Source: Stieleria varia
GTDB lineage: Bacteria; Planctomycetota; Planctomycetia; Pirellulales; Pirellulaceae
Length of the DNA: 64,000 bases
Reading direction: 5' to 3'
NCBI RefSeq assembly: GCF_038443385.1
Contig: NZ_CP151726.1
Span: forward strand, 5,766,001-5,830,000
The notes beneath the pieces are model-generated. The model had not been told where the DNA came from and did not search any database. It saw nothing but the letters and a program-made list of their open reading frames with translations. This document shows, in pieces, positions 9,257 to 19,231 of the stretch. Numbering within the stretch: position 1 is the first letter of the stretch; each line of letters begins with the position of its first letter. A program made the position numbers and the translations under genes.

Positions 9257-9532
9257 AACAATCTCCTTGCATGGACCAAATCGAAACGGGACTTCCAGTC
9301 GAATGCCTGCCGACGAAGCATTCTGTCGCCATACCGGGAGCCGTCCGATCCTATACCAATTCTAAAATCACTTTCCCGTCCCGCAAGGGCTAACTCGGGC
9401 GGAACCTGAGGGTATTCGCTCTCCGCATCTGCACCCGAATTGCAGATCGCAATCTTTACCGACATCAAGATCGTAGGTTGGCCACTCTTTGCCGACAGTT
9501 CACACTCGCATTTCACACTCGAAAGGGCAAGA

Positions 9533-9790
9533 GTGCCCACTGTCAACTTTCCCACGGTACCCGGGGGAGATCGCGCTCAGCCATTCAGGCGAATACGAGG
9601 GAGTCGGGCTATCTGCGAAAACCACCGATTGACAATGGCAAAACGCTTGGCGAGGCACGCTATCGACTTGGAAAGTCGAGCGACGATTGTCGTTCGACTT
9701 TCCAAGTCGAAAACGAACACCACCATCCGCCCAAACACAAATCATCCGCCTTGTGCCATCGGCGCAACGCTTACGTCCCCAGCCGCGCCG
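9533..9790 (+). repeat. Copy of the dispersed hairpin element
   Basis: The core is a 48-nt hairpin at 9663-9710: TCGACTTGGAAAGTCGA, a 14-nt centre, then TCGACTTTCCAAGTCGA. It is preceded by AAACGCTTGGCGAGGCACGCTA and followed by AACGAACACCACCATCCGCCCAAACACA. Those flanks recur at 42190-42455 in the same orientation and at 16464-16982 inverted. An in-frame reading through the element exists in one frame but tracks the palindrome, so I do not call a gene. The rest of 9257-9856 holds nothing else I recognise. Confidence 0.8.
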
Positions 9791-9856
9791 GGAGACGTGA
9801 CAGAACCGTGGCTAACGCCAAAACGGCTAACCCCAAAATCAAGACCGGACGATGCA

Positions 9857-10960
9857 CTAGCCCGCTTCTTCATCCAACAATGCGATCGGATACGACCCAA
9901 GCACCTCCAAACGCGTCGTTTGGCCGCGTAACGACTCGACGGCATGAAGCACACTTTTGTGCCGAATGTGCCCGGTCAGCTCGACAAAGAACAGATACTC
10001 GCTGCGCGACTGAGGCGACGGAAAGGATTCGATCCAAGTCAGATTGAGACTTTGGTCTCGAAAGATGGTCATCACTTCGGCCAGGGCCCCCGGTCGATGC
10101 GGCACTTGAAAGAGGATCGATGTCTTGTCGTTGCCCGTGGGCTCAGGTTCATCGGTCCCCAAAACCGCGAATCGCGTAACGTTGTTGGCGTTGTCCTCGA
10201 TGTTTTCGCCGATCACGTTCAACCCGTACTTTCGACCAGCCGGCAAACTGGCCACGGCCGCTACGCCGGGCGTATCAGCCGCGTGCATCGCCGCCGCGGT
10301 CGTGCTGCTGACCTCCACCAACTTGGCTTGGGGCAAATTTCCTGCAAGCCACATGCGACATTGTGACAACGCTTGCGGTTTGCTCTGCACTTCACGGATT
10401 TCTTCTCGCGGACTGAGCGAAAGCAAATTGTGGTGAATCGGCAGCAGGACTTCCCCGCAGATTCGCATGTGTCGCCTGACAAACATGCCCAAGGTGTCGA
10501 CCACACGCCCGTCGGTGCTGTTTTCGATGGGCACTAGGCCACTGCGCGAGTCTCCGCGGTGAACCGACTCAAACACCGCCGCAATCGTCGCCACCGGAGC
10601 GAAATTCGCACCTTCGCCAAAGTACTTCATGGCAGCCAGATGGCTGTAGCTGTACTGAGGGCCAAGAAACGAAACGTATTGTGAATCCACTGCGGCACGA
10701 CAAGCACTTGCAATGTGCTTGAGAGTTTCCGAAATCATCGGCCGATCCAGAACGCCGGTTTGCGAACACTCGGCGGCCAAGGCTTCGATGCGTGAAAACT
10801 CGGCCTGGGTGGTCTCCCGATCCGGCTGCTGTGCGACCATGCGCGCGCGTCGGATCATCCACTGAGCGAGTTGATGATCGATGGAGTCGATCGATACTTG
10901 GGCATCGACGTCCTCGCCTTGCCTTTCTTCCTCGGAATGCGTGCGATCGTTGGTGGTCAT
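9857..10960 (-). CDS. pheA: Prephenate dehydratase (P-protein type)
   Basis: PheA converts prephenate to phenylpyruvate, the committed step to phenylalanine. In this 367-aa form a short helical region (residues about 20-90) occupies the place of a chorismate mutase domain. The dehydratase domain begins at VSFLGPQYSYSHLAA and contains GLVPIENSTDGRV (about 142-154) and the catalytic NNVTRFAVLG motif. A C-terminal ACT domain (TSILFQVPHRPGALAEV, then LTWIESFPS) should bind phenylalanine for feedback inhibition. The mutase-like region keeps IDHQLAQWMIRRA but I cannot find the usual Lys and D-X-X-R-E residues, so mutase activity is doubtful. ATG at 10960 is chosen; an ATG at 11005 is possible. Confidence 0.92.
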   Translation of the reverse strand: MTTNDRTHSEEERQGEDVDAQVSIDSIDHQLAQWMIRRARMVAQQPDRETTQAEFSRIEALAAECSQTGVLDRPMISETLKHIASACRAAVDSQYVSFLGPQYSYSHLAAMKYFGEGANFAPVATIAAVFESVHRGDSRSGLVPIENSTDGRVVDTLGMFVRRHMRICGEVLLPIHHNLLSLSPREEIREVQSKPQALSQCRMWLAGNLPQAKLVEVSSTTAAAMHAADTPGVAAVASLPAGRKYGLNVIGENIEDNANNVTRFAVLGTDEPEPTGNDKTSILFQVPHRPGALAEVMTIFRDQSLNLTWIESFPSPQSRSEYLFFVELTGHIRHKSVLHAVESLRGQTTRLEVLGSYPIALLDEEAG

Positions 10961-11644
10961 TTCCGAACATCCATCACAAAAAAGAGACTGAGGGCAGTGC
11001 GTCATGTCGGTTTCTTGCTGCCCAGCCGCGTTGCCGGGCAATCAAGCAGCAGTCTGCCATCAGCCTCGGGTTTGAAAAGCCCACGTGGCGACGAAAAAGC
11101 GGAATCTCATCGTCGCAATGCAGTTTCTGATCTTTGGACGGATCGACGCAATGAAAGCGACACAACGGAAAGCTGGACCTGCCTTTGCGGCTGAGCCGGC
11201 CTCCAGAACAAGTACACCCCGTGACAGCACCAACCGTTCTGTCATTTTGACATGGCCTCGGGTCCGACGGATCGACCCGTTTTTTGTTCCCTGCCAAAAA
11301 AGTGCTGGTGGACGCTGACACCCCGTCTGCTTTGACGGATTCCGCAATGTTTTGCGAGGTTTTGTCCGTGGTGAGCATTACGCGGAGAATCTTTTTCGAA
11401 AAAAAGCCGCCGACTGGCACACCCTTTGCCACTGCTTGGTCCTTCGACACGGCAGGGCGAAATCGACAGCCCCGCCAATACGAGCCGCCAGCCGTATGAA
11501 ACCGAGTTGGCGGAAACACGCATTCCAGCAGAACACTGTTTTTACTCTGCCAATGCCCTCTCATCCCTGAGCCGCAACCCAACGGAGCTGCGACGGATGG
11601 CTGGCACATCGGCGAGGCCAACATCAGCGTCAGGAGATTACGAA
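10961..11644. other. pheA-dnaK divergent region and dnaK leader
   Basis: This 684-bp gap separates pheA and dnaK, which diverge. The only strong element I recognise is a sigma-54-like site at 11415-11430. Transcription from it would begin near 11441 and give a dnaK leader of about 200 nt. I found no CIRCE-type inverted repeat (TTAGCACTC-N9-GAGTGCTAA). The open frame upstream of dnaK is an extension without coding character. Confidence 0.55.
11415..11430 (+). promoter_or_regulatory. Sigma-54-type (-24/-12) promoter match upstream of dnaK
   Basis: The sequence CTGGCACACCCTTTGCC (from 11414) matches the sigma-54 consensus TGGCAC-N5-TTGC, with ten bases between the GG and GC elements as required. 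It is correctly oriented toward dnaK, 215 bp before the start codon. I see no matching enhancer-binding-protein site. A single chance match cannot be excluded. Confidence 0.5.
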
Positions 11645-13573
11645 ATGGCACAAGGCGAAAAGATCATCGGAATTGACTTGGGGACCACCAACAGCGTTGT
11701 CGCGGTGATGGAGGGTAGCGAGCCCAAGGTCATTCCCAATCCCGAAGGCAACCGACTGACTCCCAGTGTCGTCGCTTTCACGGACAAGAAAGAAACCATT
11801 GTGGGCGAACCCGCGCGTCGCCAAGCGGTGACCAACCCACAACGCACGGTTTACTCGGCCAAGCGTTTCATGGGACGTCGTCACCATGAGGTCGAGTCGG
11901 AAGAAAAGATGGTGCCCTACGGCGTGACCGGTGCCGCCGATGAATACGTCAAAATCAAGGTCGGTGACGAAGAGTACACCCCCCAGGAAATCTCCGCCAA
12001 GGTCCTGCGTAAACTGAAGGAATCCGCCGAGTCTTACTTGGGTCACAAGGTCAGCAAAGCCGTCATCACGGTCCCGGCCTATTTCAACGACGCCCAACGT
12101 CAGGCGACCAAGGACGCCGGACAGATCGCGGGCCTCGAAGTCGCTCGGATCATCAATGAACCGACCGCCGCCGCTCTGGCCTACGGCCTGGACAAGAAGA
12201 AAGACGAACGCATCATCGTGTTCGACCTCGGCGGTGGTACCTTCGACGTCTCGGTCCTCGAAGTCGCCGACACGGGTGACGACGAACAAGAAAGCCGAGT
12301 GTTCCAAGTGATCAGCACCAACGGTGATACGCACCTCGGTGGCGATGACTTTGACGAAGCTCTGATTCACTACGTCGCCGACTCCTTCAAGAAAGACAAC
12401 GCGATCGATCTTCGCAACGACCCAATGGCTCTGCAACGTCTGCAGGAAGCCTGCGAGAAGGCGAAGAAGGAACTCAGCACGTTGCCCGAAACGGACATCA
12501 ACCTGCCGTTCATCACGATGGACCAGTCGGGACCCAAACACTTGACGATGAAAATCACTCGCAGCAAGTTCGAGGAACTCATCGACCCGCTGGTCTCCCG
12601 CTGTAAACAGCCCGTCATGCAGGCTTTGGAAGACGCAGGCATCAAGCCGAGTGAAATCGACGAGATCGTGTTGGTCGGCGGCAGCACCCGCGTGCCCATG
12701 GTCCGCGATATGGTCAAATCGATCTTCGGCAAAGAACCGCACCAAGGAGTCAACCCCGACGAAGTTGTCGCGGTGGGCGCCGCCATCCAAGGCAGCGTGC
12801 TCGCCGGAGACCGTACCGACGTGTTGTTGCTGGACGTCACCCCGCTGACTCTCGGTATCGAGACCGAAGGCTCGGTGATGACCCCATTGGTCGAGCGTAA
12901 TACGACGATTCCGGTGGAAAAGAAGAACGTCTTCAGCACCGCCGCGGACAATCAAACCGCAGTGACCGTTCGTGTGTTCCAAGGCGAACGCAAAATGGCG
13001 GCACACAACCGACTACTCGGCGAGTTCAACCTCGAAGGCATCCCCGCACAACCGCGTGGCGTTCCTCAAATCGAAGTCAAATTTGATATCGACCAGAACG
13101 GTATCCTCAGCGTTTCAGCCAAAGAACTGAAAACGGGCAAGGAAGCGTCGGTCGAGATCAAGGAAGCCGGCGCGCTGAGCGAGGAAGACATCGAGAAGAT
13201 GAGAAAGGACGCCGAAGTCAACGCGGAAGAAGATCGTCGTCAGTTCGAATTGGCCGAAGCTCGCAATCGTGCAAACCAACAGATTCATCAGTTGGAAAAG
13301 GAGATGACCGAGAACGCGGACAAGTTGAGCGACGACGACAAGGAACCGTTGACCAAAGCGATCGAAAAAGTCAAAACCGCAGCACTGGGCGAAGACAAAG
13401 ACGCGATCAAGCAGGCGACGGACGAGTTGACGATGGCCCAACAAGCGTTCAGCAAAGTGCTGTACGAAAAGGCCGCCAGCAGCGAATCCGCTAACCCGTC
13501 CGCTGCCGGTGCGGCGACCGGAGATTCGGACGACGATGACGCCATCGATGCCGATTTCGAAGTCAAAAGCTGA
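11645..13573 (+). CDS. dnaK: Molecular chaperone DnaK (Hsp70)
   Basis: DnaK is the ATP-dependent Hsp70 that binds unfolded polypeptides with DnaJ and GrpE. The 642-aa product has [18 protein letters not shown] at the N-terminus, [34 protein letters not shown] and [14 protein letters not shown] in the nucleotide-binding domain, [14 protein letters not shown] at the linker, and an acidic tail ending DADFEVKS. The ATG at 11645 is preceded by AGGAG. No dnaJ or grpE flanks it; instead clpB lies 231 bp downstream on the same strand. Because a terminator separates them, the disaggregase pair is adjacent but probably not one transcript. Regulation may involve the sigma-54-like site upstream. Confidence 0.98.
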   Translation: MAQGEKIIGIDLGTTNSVVAVMEGSEPKVIPNPEGNRLTPSVVAFTDKKETIVGEPARRQAVTNPQRTVYSAKRFMGRRHHEVESEEKMVPYGVTGAADEYVKIKVGDEEYTPQEISAKVLRKLKESAESYLGHKVSKAVITVPAYFNDAQRQATKDAGQIAGLEVARIINEPTAAALAYGLDKKKDERIIVFDLGGGTFDVSVLEVADTGDDEQESRVFQVISTNGDTHLGGDDFDEALIHYVADSFKKDNAIDLRNDPMALQRLQEACEKAKKELSTLPETDINLPFITMDQSGPKHLTMKITRSKFEELIDPLVSRCKQPVMQALEDAGIKPSEIDEIVLVGGSTRVPMVRDMVKSIFGKEPHQGVNPDEVVAVGAAIQGSVLAGDRTDVLLLDVTPLTLGIETEGSVMTPLVERNTTIPVEKKNVFSTAADNQTAVTVRVFQGERKMAAHNRLLGEFNLEGIPAQPRGVPQIEVKFDIDQNGILSVSAKELKTGKEASVEIKEAGALSEEDIEKMRKDAEVNAEEDRRQFELAEARNRANQQIHQLEKEMTENADKLSDDDKEPLTKAIEKVKTAALGEDKDAIKQATDELTMAQQAFSKVLYEKAASSESANPSAAGAATGDSDDDDAIDADFEVKS

Positions 13574-13661
13574 CATTGATTCATTCGGTTGGCAACGTGA
13601 ATCGCTCTCAAAATGATCGATTCACGCTGGGCAACTGAATCCCAGACCCACCGAGTTTGCA

Positions 13662-13689
13662 AGGCGGGCCTCAGGGCCCGTCTTTTTTT
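13662..13689 (+). terminator. Rho-independent terminator after dnaK
   Basis: A GGCGGGCC-TCA-GGGCCCGTC hairpin is followed by seven T residues. A second inverted repeat lies upstream at 13597-13627 (CGTGAATCG and CGATTCACG). The pair ends the dnaK transcript before clpB. Confidence 0.85.
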
Positions 13690-13804
13690 GCGCCTCCTCC
13701 GAAATCCATTCCCACCCCATTTCTCGCCCCCATCTCTCGCCCCACGACGTTTCTTTTCCTGAGACACGCGCTATCGCACGGCGGTCCGACTAGGAGTTTT
13801 CACG

Positions 13805-16453
13805 ATGACGTTTCGATTTGACAAACTGACCACCAAAGCACAATCGCTGGTCGCGGACGCTCAAGGCCGCGCGGGCGAATCGGGTACTCCCGAGATTTCA
13901 CCGCTGCACCTGATGGCAGCCATGCTGGCCGAAACTGATGGCATCACCCGACCGCTCATGAGCAAAATGAAGGTCGACCAACAGCAATTACAAGGACTCG
14001 TCGACAGCGAGATCGCCAAACTGCCCAGGGTCAGCGGTGGCCGACAGGCCGGCATCTCCGCGGAACTGCAAAATGTGTTCAACGAAGCCGCCAAGGTGGC
14101 GCAGTCGCTCAAAGACGAATACGTCAGCACCGAACACTTGTTGATGGGGCTCGCCAAAGCCGACAACAAGGTCAAGAAACTGCTGAGTCTCTGCGGCGTG
14201 ACTGCCGACGATGTGCTCAAAGCGATGAGCCAAGTCCGCGGTTCAGCTCGCGTGACCGATCAGAACGCGGAAGACACTTACCAGGCTCTCGAGAAATACG
14301 GCATCGACCTCACCCAGCTCGCCGCCGCCGGAAAACTGGATCCCGTCATCGGACGTGACAACGAGATCCGCCGCGTGATCCAAGTCCTCTCTCGCCGCAC
14401 CAAAAACAATCCGGTGCTGATCGGACAGCCCGGCGTCGGTAAAACGGCGATCGCCGAAGGCTTGGCGCTGCGGATTTTTGAGGGCGACGTGCCCACGAGC
14501 TTGAAAGAAAAACGGGTGATCGCGTTGGACATGGGAGCACTCGTTGCCGGGGCCAAATTCCGCGGCGATTTCGAAGAGCGTCTCAAAGCGGTCTTGCGCG
14601 AAGTGAAAGACTCCGACGGACAAGTCGTCTTATTCATCGACGAGTTGCACTTAGTTGTCGGTGCCGGTAAAGCAGAGGGTTCCGCCGACGCCGCCAATTT
14701 GCTCAAACCAGAACTCGCCCGCGGCGCGCTACGCTGCGTCGGCGCGACGACGTTGGACGAGTACCGTCAGTTCATCGAGAAAGACGCTGCGCTGGAACGA
14801 CGCTTCCAACCGGTCTACGTCGATCAACCGTCGGTCGAAGACACCATCGCGATCTTGCGAGGTTTGAAATCACGCTACGAGTCGCACCACGGCGTTCGCA
14901 TCACGGACAACGCCTTGGTTGCCGCAGCGACCCTCTCGAATCGGTACATCACCGACCGCTTCCTGCCCGATAAAGCGATCGACCTCGTCGATGAAGCCGC
15001 CAGTCGATTGGCGATGGAAAAGGAAAGCGTGCCCGAACCGATCGACCAAATCCAACGGCGATTGCGCCAACTGGAACTTGCCCACCGTCAACTGCTCGAC
15101 GAAGAAGAACCGTCGGCGATCGCTCGCAAGGAGGAGATCGAAGCCGAAATGGAGTCGCTGACTCGCGAACTGGCAAATCTGAGAGAGCAGTGGGAAAGCG
15201 AGAAAATGGGACTGGACGACGTGCAATCGATCCGACAAGAAATCGATCAGCTCGATCATCGTTTCGCCACTCTGGACGCCGAAGTCAAACAGAGACAACT
15301 GCGAGGTGAAATCGCTGAGGAGTTGTTCCAAGAAATGCTGGACGTGAGCGAGAAACGCAAGAAGCTGACCGAGCGACTGGAGGCGGCCGAGCATCAGGAG
15401 GAAAGCAAGAGCACGTCTGATGAGGAGAGCGGCACCCACCGCCGCTTGTTGCGTCGCGACGTGACCGATGATGAGATCGCGGAAGTCGTTAGCGCATGGA
15501 CGGGAGTTCCCGTCACTCGCATGCTCGAAACCGAACGCGCGAAGCTATTGGTCATGGAAGAACGATTGCACACCCGCGTGGTCGGTCAAGACAAAGCGGT
15601 CGCCGCCGTCTCAGATGCCGTGCGAAGAAGCCGTAGCGGGCTGCAAGATCCCCGTCGTCCGATCGGTTCGTTCCTGTTCCTGGGACCAACCGGCGTCGGC
15701 AAGACCGAGCTATGCAAAGCGCTTGCCGAGATCATGTTCGATGACGAGTCCGCCATGGTCCGTATCGACATGAGTGAATTCATGGAACGTCACAGCGTGT
15801 CGCGAATGATCGGGGCACCTCCTGGATACGTGGGGTACGAGGAAGGTGGAAAGTTGACCGAAGCCGTCCGAAGACGTCCCTACTGCGTGATCCTGTTGGA
15901 CGAAATGGAAAAGGCTCACCCCGATGTGTTCAACATTCTGTTGCAGGTGCTGGACGACGGACGGTTGACGGACGGCCAAGGTCGTACGGTTGATTTCACC
16001 AACACGGTGATCGTCATGACCAGCAATGCGGGCAGTCACGAAATCCAAAAGATCACCGAAGCGGGAGGTTCTCAGGAAGAACTGGAAGAGGCGGTGGGAG
16101 AAGTCCTGCGGGCGAGGTTCTTGCCAGAGTTCCTCAACCGAATCGACGACACCGTGATCTTTCATCCGCTGGGCAAAGAACAGATCCGCAAGATCGTCCG
16201 TCTGCAACTGACGTCCCTGGAGGCTCGGGTGAAAGAAAACGGCTTGATCCTGCAAGTCACCGACGCTGCAGTGGATCGTATCGCTGCTGTCGGCTACGAC
16301 CCCGCCTACGGAGCCCGACCCTTGAAGCGGGTCATCCAACGTGAAATCGAAAATCAGCTTGCCTCGTCACTGCTGAAACACGATTACGCCGAAGGCTCCG
16401 TCGTCCACGTGGACTTCAACGGAACGCACTTCGTGTTTTCGGGCGAAGAGTAA
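13805..16453 (+). CDS. clpB: ATP-dependent disaggregase ClpB
   Basis: ClpB is the Hsp100 hexamer that extracts polypeptides from aggregates and hands them to DnaK. The 882-aa product has the N-terminal Clp repeat domain (residues about 1-145), a first AAA+ module with Walker A GQPGVGKT near 207, a long coiled-coil middle domain (about 410-560, rich in Glu/Leu/Arg), and a second AAA+ module with GPTGVGKT near 628. It also has the sensor and C-terminal region [17 protein letters not shown]. The middle domain distinguishes it from ClpA and ClpC. AGGAG nine bases upstream supports the ATG at 13805. It is slightly longer than the E. coli protein. The dnaK-clpB order suggests joint heat-shock use. 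Confidence 0.97.
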   Translation: MTFRFDKLTTKAQSLVADAQGRAGESGTPEISPLHLMAAMLAETDGITRPLMSKMKVDQQQLQGLVDSEIAKLPRVSGGRQAGISAELQNVFNEAAKVAQSLKDEYVSTEHLLMGLAKADNKVKKLLSLCGVTADDVLKAMSQVRGSARVTDQNAEDTYQALEKYGIDLTQLAAAGKLDPVIGRDNEIRRVIQVLSRRTKNNPVLIGQPGVGKTAIAEGLALRIFEGDVPTSLKEKRVIALDMGALVAGAKFRGDFEERLKAVLREVKDSDGQVVLFIDELHLVVGAGKAEGSADAANLLKPELARGALRCVGATTLDEYRQFIEKDAALERRFQPVYVDQPSVEDTIAILRGLKSRYESHHGVRITDNALVAAATLSNRYITDRFLPDKAIDLVDEAASRLAMEKESVPEPIDQIQRRLRQLELAHRQLLDEEEPSAIARKEEIEAEMESLTRELANLREQWESEKMGLDDVQSIRQEIDQLDHRFATLDAEVKQRQLRGEIAEELFQEMLDVSEKRKKLTERLEAAEHQEESKSTSDEESGTHRRLLRRDVTDDEIAEVVSAWTGVPVTRMLETERAKLLVMEERLHTRVVGQDKAVAAVSDAVRRSRSGLQDPRRPIGSFLFLGPTGVGKTELCKALAEIMFDDESAMVRIDMSEFMERHSVSRMIGAPPGYVGYEEGGKLTEAVRRRPYCVILLDEMEKAHPDVFNILLQVLDDGRLTDGQGRTVDFTNTVIVMTSNAGSHEIQKITEAGGSQEELEEAVGEVLRARFLPEFLNRIDDTVIFHPLGKEQIRKIVRLQLTSLEARVKENGLILQVTDAAVDRIAAVGYDPAYGARPLKRVIQREIENQLASSLLKHDYAEGSVVHVDFNGTHFVFSGEE

Positions 16454-16463
16454 GACTCGCGCT

Positions 16464-16982
16464 GGGCTGTTGAAAATTTGGCGTTGACTTGATGTTTCCG
16501 CGTTTTTCTATGAGCCGTTTCTTGTCCACTGTCACCACCCCAAGGAACGAGACTGCTGATTTAATCGAAACCAGGACCCCAAAGGTGAGTCGTGGGCCGT
16601 AAGGCACCGGGCAATGCGGTAGGCCCGGCCGCTTACCCGTCACGGCTCACTAAGGCAGCAGTCTCCTGCGCCGGGGGAGGAGACAGAAACTTGCGCAGCA
16701 CAATGCGTATGGTTTGTGTTTGGGCGGATCGTGGTGTTCGTTCTCGACTTGGAAAGTCGAACGACAATCGTCGCTCGACTTTCCAAGTCGATAGCGTGCC
16801 CCGCCAATCGATTTGCCACTGCCAATCGTTGACTTGCGCAGACAGGCCTCCTCCTTTGCATTGGCCTAAACCGCCAAGCGCGACCTAACCCAAGTTCCCT
16901 AGGGGAGATGACAGTGGACAAGAAATGGCTCAAAAAACAATCGCCTAAACATCGAGTCAACACCAAACTTTAACAGCCCATC
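16464..16982. mobile_element. Gene-free repeat element with about 73-bp inverted ends
   Basis: The left end, TGGGCTGTTGAAAATTTGGCG onward (16464-16535), is an imperfect inverted copy of the right end (about 16910-16982, ending AACTTTAACAGCCCA). Both ends include GAGCC(A/G)TTTCTTGTCCACTGTCA when read inward. Inside is the 48-nt hairpin at 16744-16791. Parts of the element recur at 201-280, 9533-9790, 30785-30875, 35095-35262 and 42190-42455. It encodes no protein I accept. The structure is MITE-like: it could be moved in trans or spread by recombination. I see no obvious target-site duplication. It fills most of the 16454-17072 gap. Confidence 0.7.
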
Positions 16983-17072
16983 GCTATTCCCAATTTGACC
17001 CTGTAGCCAAACGGTGACATGGGGGGGGTGACCAATTATGCTGGGGACGACCTTTCGTTACCAGCAGTTGCC

Positions 17073-19184
17073 ATGAATGATTTTTCCCAGGACTGGACTT
17101 CGAGCTACACGCCCCAATGGTTGCGTGTTCTGCATCATTTGATCGGGGCCGTCCGGGTTCGCGGCCTCGAAATCGGCTGTTTCGAAGGTCGGACGTCACT
17201 CTGGCTGGCGGAACACATTCTGACGGGACCGGATTCTTCGCTAGATTGCGTCGATTCCTGGGCGAATCCGTCCACTGGCATTGAAGCTCGATTCGATCGA
17301 AACACGGCCGCCCATCAGGATGTCATCCGCAAATACCAAGTGCCCAGCAGTACATGGCTTGCGTCACAGGTCACTCATTGGAACTCGCCACCGTACGACT
17401 TCATCTATGTCGACGGCGATCACCGTGCCGATGCGGTACTGACGGACTTGACGCTCTGCTGGCCTCTGCTGCGGCCCGGTGGAGTGCTGATTTGTGATGA
17501 CTATCAACACTCGGCGGTCGAACCGTGCACCAAGCTGGGAATCGACGCATTCTTTTCATGCCGACGGGACTGGCACCTCCTGCACCAGGACTACCAGTTC
17601 ATTGTTCGCAAAACGGTGGGCATCGAAGCCGTCGTGGTATCGGTCAACTACAGCGACTACTTGGCACAAACGTTGCCGATACTGATGCGGTACGTGGATC
17701 AAGCCGTTGTGGTGACCGATCACGATGACCCAGAAACCGCTCGCGTCGTCAGTCGCAACCCTGGGGCAAAGGTGGTGAAGACCGATCAGTTCTACCGAAA
17801 TGGAGCGCGTTTCAACAAAGGCGCCGCCATCAATGTCGGTTTGAAGGAACTTCATCGAGACAACTGGGTTCTTTTGCTCGATGCCGACATTGGTATCACC
17901 CAACCGATACCGATCCCCCAGGACAGGCGAACGATCTGGGGCGTGACGCGGCGAAAGGTGGTCGGCCCTGAGAGGTTTCACAAGGCGATGCTCGTTGGAG
18001 CAGACGACCTGCCGAAACTCAACCTGATTCATATGCACGATGGCTACACTCCGATTGGGTTCTTTCAGATGTGGCATTGGCCGACGTGCCCTCAATGGAT
18101 GCCGGAAAATTACGGTGATGCGAGCACGTCGGACATTGAATTGGCTTGCCGTTGGCCGGCTCAGCGGCGTCGACTGATACCAGGTTTTGACGTCTTGCAC
18201 CTGGAAACCAACGACATGGAACAGGGCATCAATTGGCATGGTCGCGTGACGCGCCGTTTCGGACACGACACTCCGGCTCCCCAATGTGAAGGTTCGCAGA
18301 GTGAACCGTTGCAAGATCAAGGTTCGCTGTCTGAAACTATCCAAAGTCAAACGCCGGCCGACCCAATGGAACGAGGAGTCTTGACGGCCGCCAACTCGCT
18401 CTACTGGCCCGTCCTACGTCTGCTCGTGCAAGCCACGCGGCAGATGGGCGAATCGATTGCCGTTGTCGACCATGGTTTGACAACGATTCAGCGACAATGG
18501 CTTGTGCAGGAAGGCGTCTTGATCCCGGAGATTCCGATGCCTGCTGAGTGGGAACAGATCATGGAGGGACAACAACGTGTCGAGTTGGCGATCACTCCCC
18601 AGGCTTGGATCAAACCCTGGATCTGCATGCACAGTCCGTTCTCAAAAACAATCTGGATTGATTCCGATGCCGTGCCGGTCAGAGACCTGCATCGTCTCTT
18701 TGGCTTGTTGGACGAGAGTCCTTGGGTGACTCTCGAGAGCTGGATCTCGAGCGACATTGCAAGGTACCTTCACGAGCCATTGTTCCATGAACTCAGCGGG
18801 CACCGCCCCCATCGTTTCGAAAACGCTCATCGCGTCAACACAGGAGTCTTTGGGTTCCATCCAGACGATGCTTGGATCGCCAAGTGGTGGGAAATGTGCA
18901 TGAGGATCAGCTCGGATGAAAACCTGCTCGGCAAGTGCCGCCTGCGCGATCAAGGCGCTCTCGTCGCTTGTTTGTGCACCGTCGCTCCGACGGTCCAAAC
19001 CCCGCGGATCCAACTCGATCGAGGACTCAATTGGCCTGTCAATGGAGTGAAGTCACAGAACAAGGGCGACCGACGAGTTTACGATTGGAGAGACAAAGAT
19101 CTCCTGAAACAACTGCAAGCGGACCATCCTGATGTGTCTGTGATTCACTGGATGGGGACGCCAAAACCATGGCAGCTTCAGTAA
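17073..19184 (+). CDS. Methyltransferase-glycosyltransferase-glycosyltransferase fusion
   Basis: A 703-aa cytoplasmic protein with three apparent modules. Residues about 1-180 form a class I SAM methyltransferase: VRGLEIGCFEGRTSLWLAEH is motif I, and DFIYVDGDHRADAV and LLRPGGVLICDDY follow. Residues about 185-400 resemble a GT-A glycosyltransferase (NYSDYLAQTLPILMRYVDQAVVV, with LLLDADIG as the DXD-type metal site). Residues about 440-700 form another nucleotide-sugar transferase-like domain with WIDSDAVPVRDLHRLF. Together these suggest modification of a surface glycan or glycoprotein, but substrates cannot be read. An in-frame ATG at 17019 sits at a run of eight G and seems less likely. It precedes the large kinase gene by 47 bp, a possible operon. 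Confidence 0.75.
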   Translation: MNDFSQDWTSSYTPQWLRVLHHLIGAVRVRGLEIGCFEGRTSLWLAEHILTGPDSSLDCVDSWANPSTGIEARFDRNTAAHQDVIRKYQVPSSTWLASQVTHWNSPPYDFIYVDGDHRADAVLTDLTLCWPLLRPGGVLICDDYQHSAVEPCTKLGIDAFFSCRRDWHLLHQDYQFIVRKTVGIEAVVVSVNYSDYLAQTLPILMRYVDQAVVVTDHDDPETARVVSRNPGAKVVKTDQFYRNGARFNKGAAINVGLKELHRDNWVLLLDADIGITQPIPIPQDRRTIWGVTRRKVVGPERFHKAMLVGADDLPKLNLIHMHDGYTPIGFFQMWHWPTCPQWMPENYGDASTSDIELACRWPAQRRRLIPGFDVLHLETNDMEQGINWHGRVTRRFGHDTPAPQCEGSQSEPLQDQGSLSETIQSQTPADPMERGVLTAANSLYWPVLRLLVQATRQMGESIAVVDHGLTTIQRQWLVQEGVLIPEIPMPAEWEQIMEGQQRVELAITPQAWIKPWICMHSPFSKTIWIDSDAVPVRDLHRLFGLLDESPWVTLESWISSDIARYLHEPLFHELSGHRPHRFENAHRVNTGVFGFHPDDAWIAKWWEMCMRISSDENLLGKCRLRDQGALVACLCTVAPTVQTPRIQLDRGLNWPVNGVKSQNKGDRRVYDWRDKDLLKQLQADHPDVSVIHWMGTPKPWQLQ

Positions 19185-19231
19185 TGTGATATGATCACCC
19201 CATCACGGAGCATGCACGGCAGGGAATCGAG

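Noticed and set aside
9663-9710. tRNA or structured RNA gene at the 48-nt hairpin
   Set aside because: It is a simple stem with a small loop and lacks the cloverleaf arms; it recurs in several places as part of the repeat element.
9440-9931. Open frame running through the dispersed element (also 16640-16966 on the minus strand)
   Set aside because: The translated words AIDLESRATIVVRLSKS come from the palindrome itself and occur in both copies, so this is a repeat read as protein and not a conserved gene.
11630-13006. Long open frame antisense to dnaK, 458 codons
   Set aside because: It is a shadow of the high-GC third codon positions of dnaK; it has no recognisable domain and dnaK itself is unambiguous.
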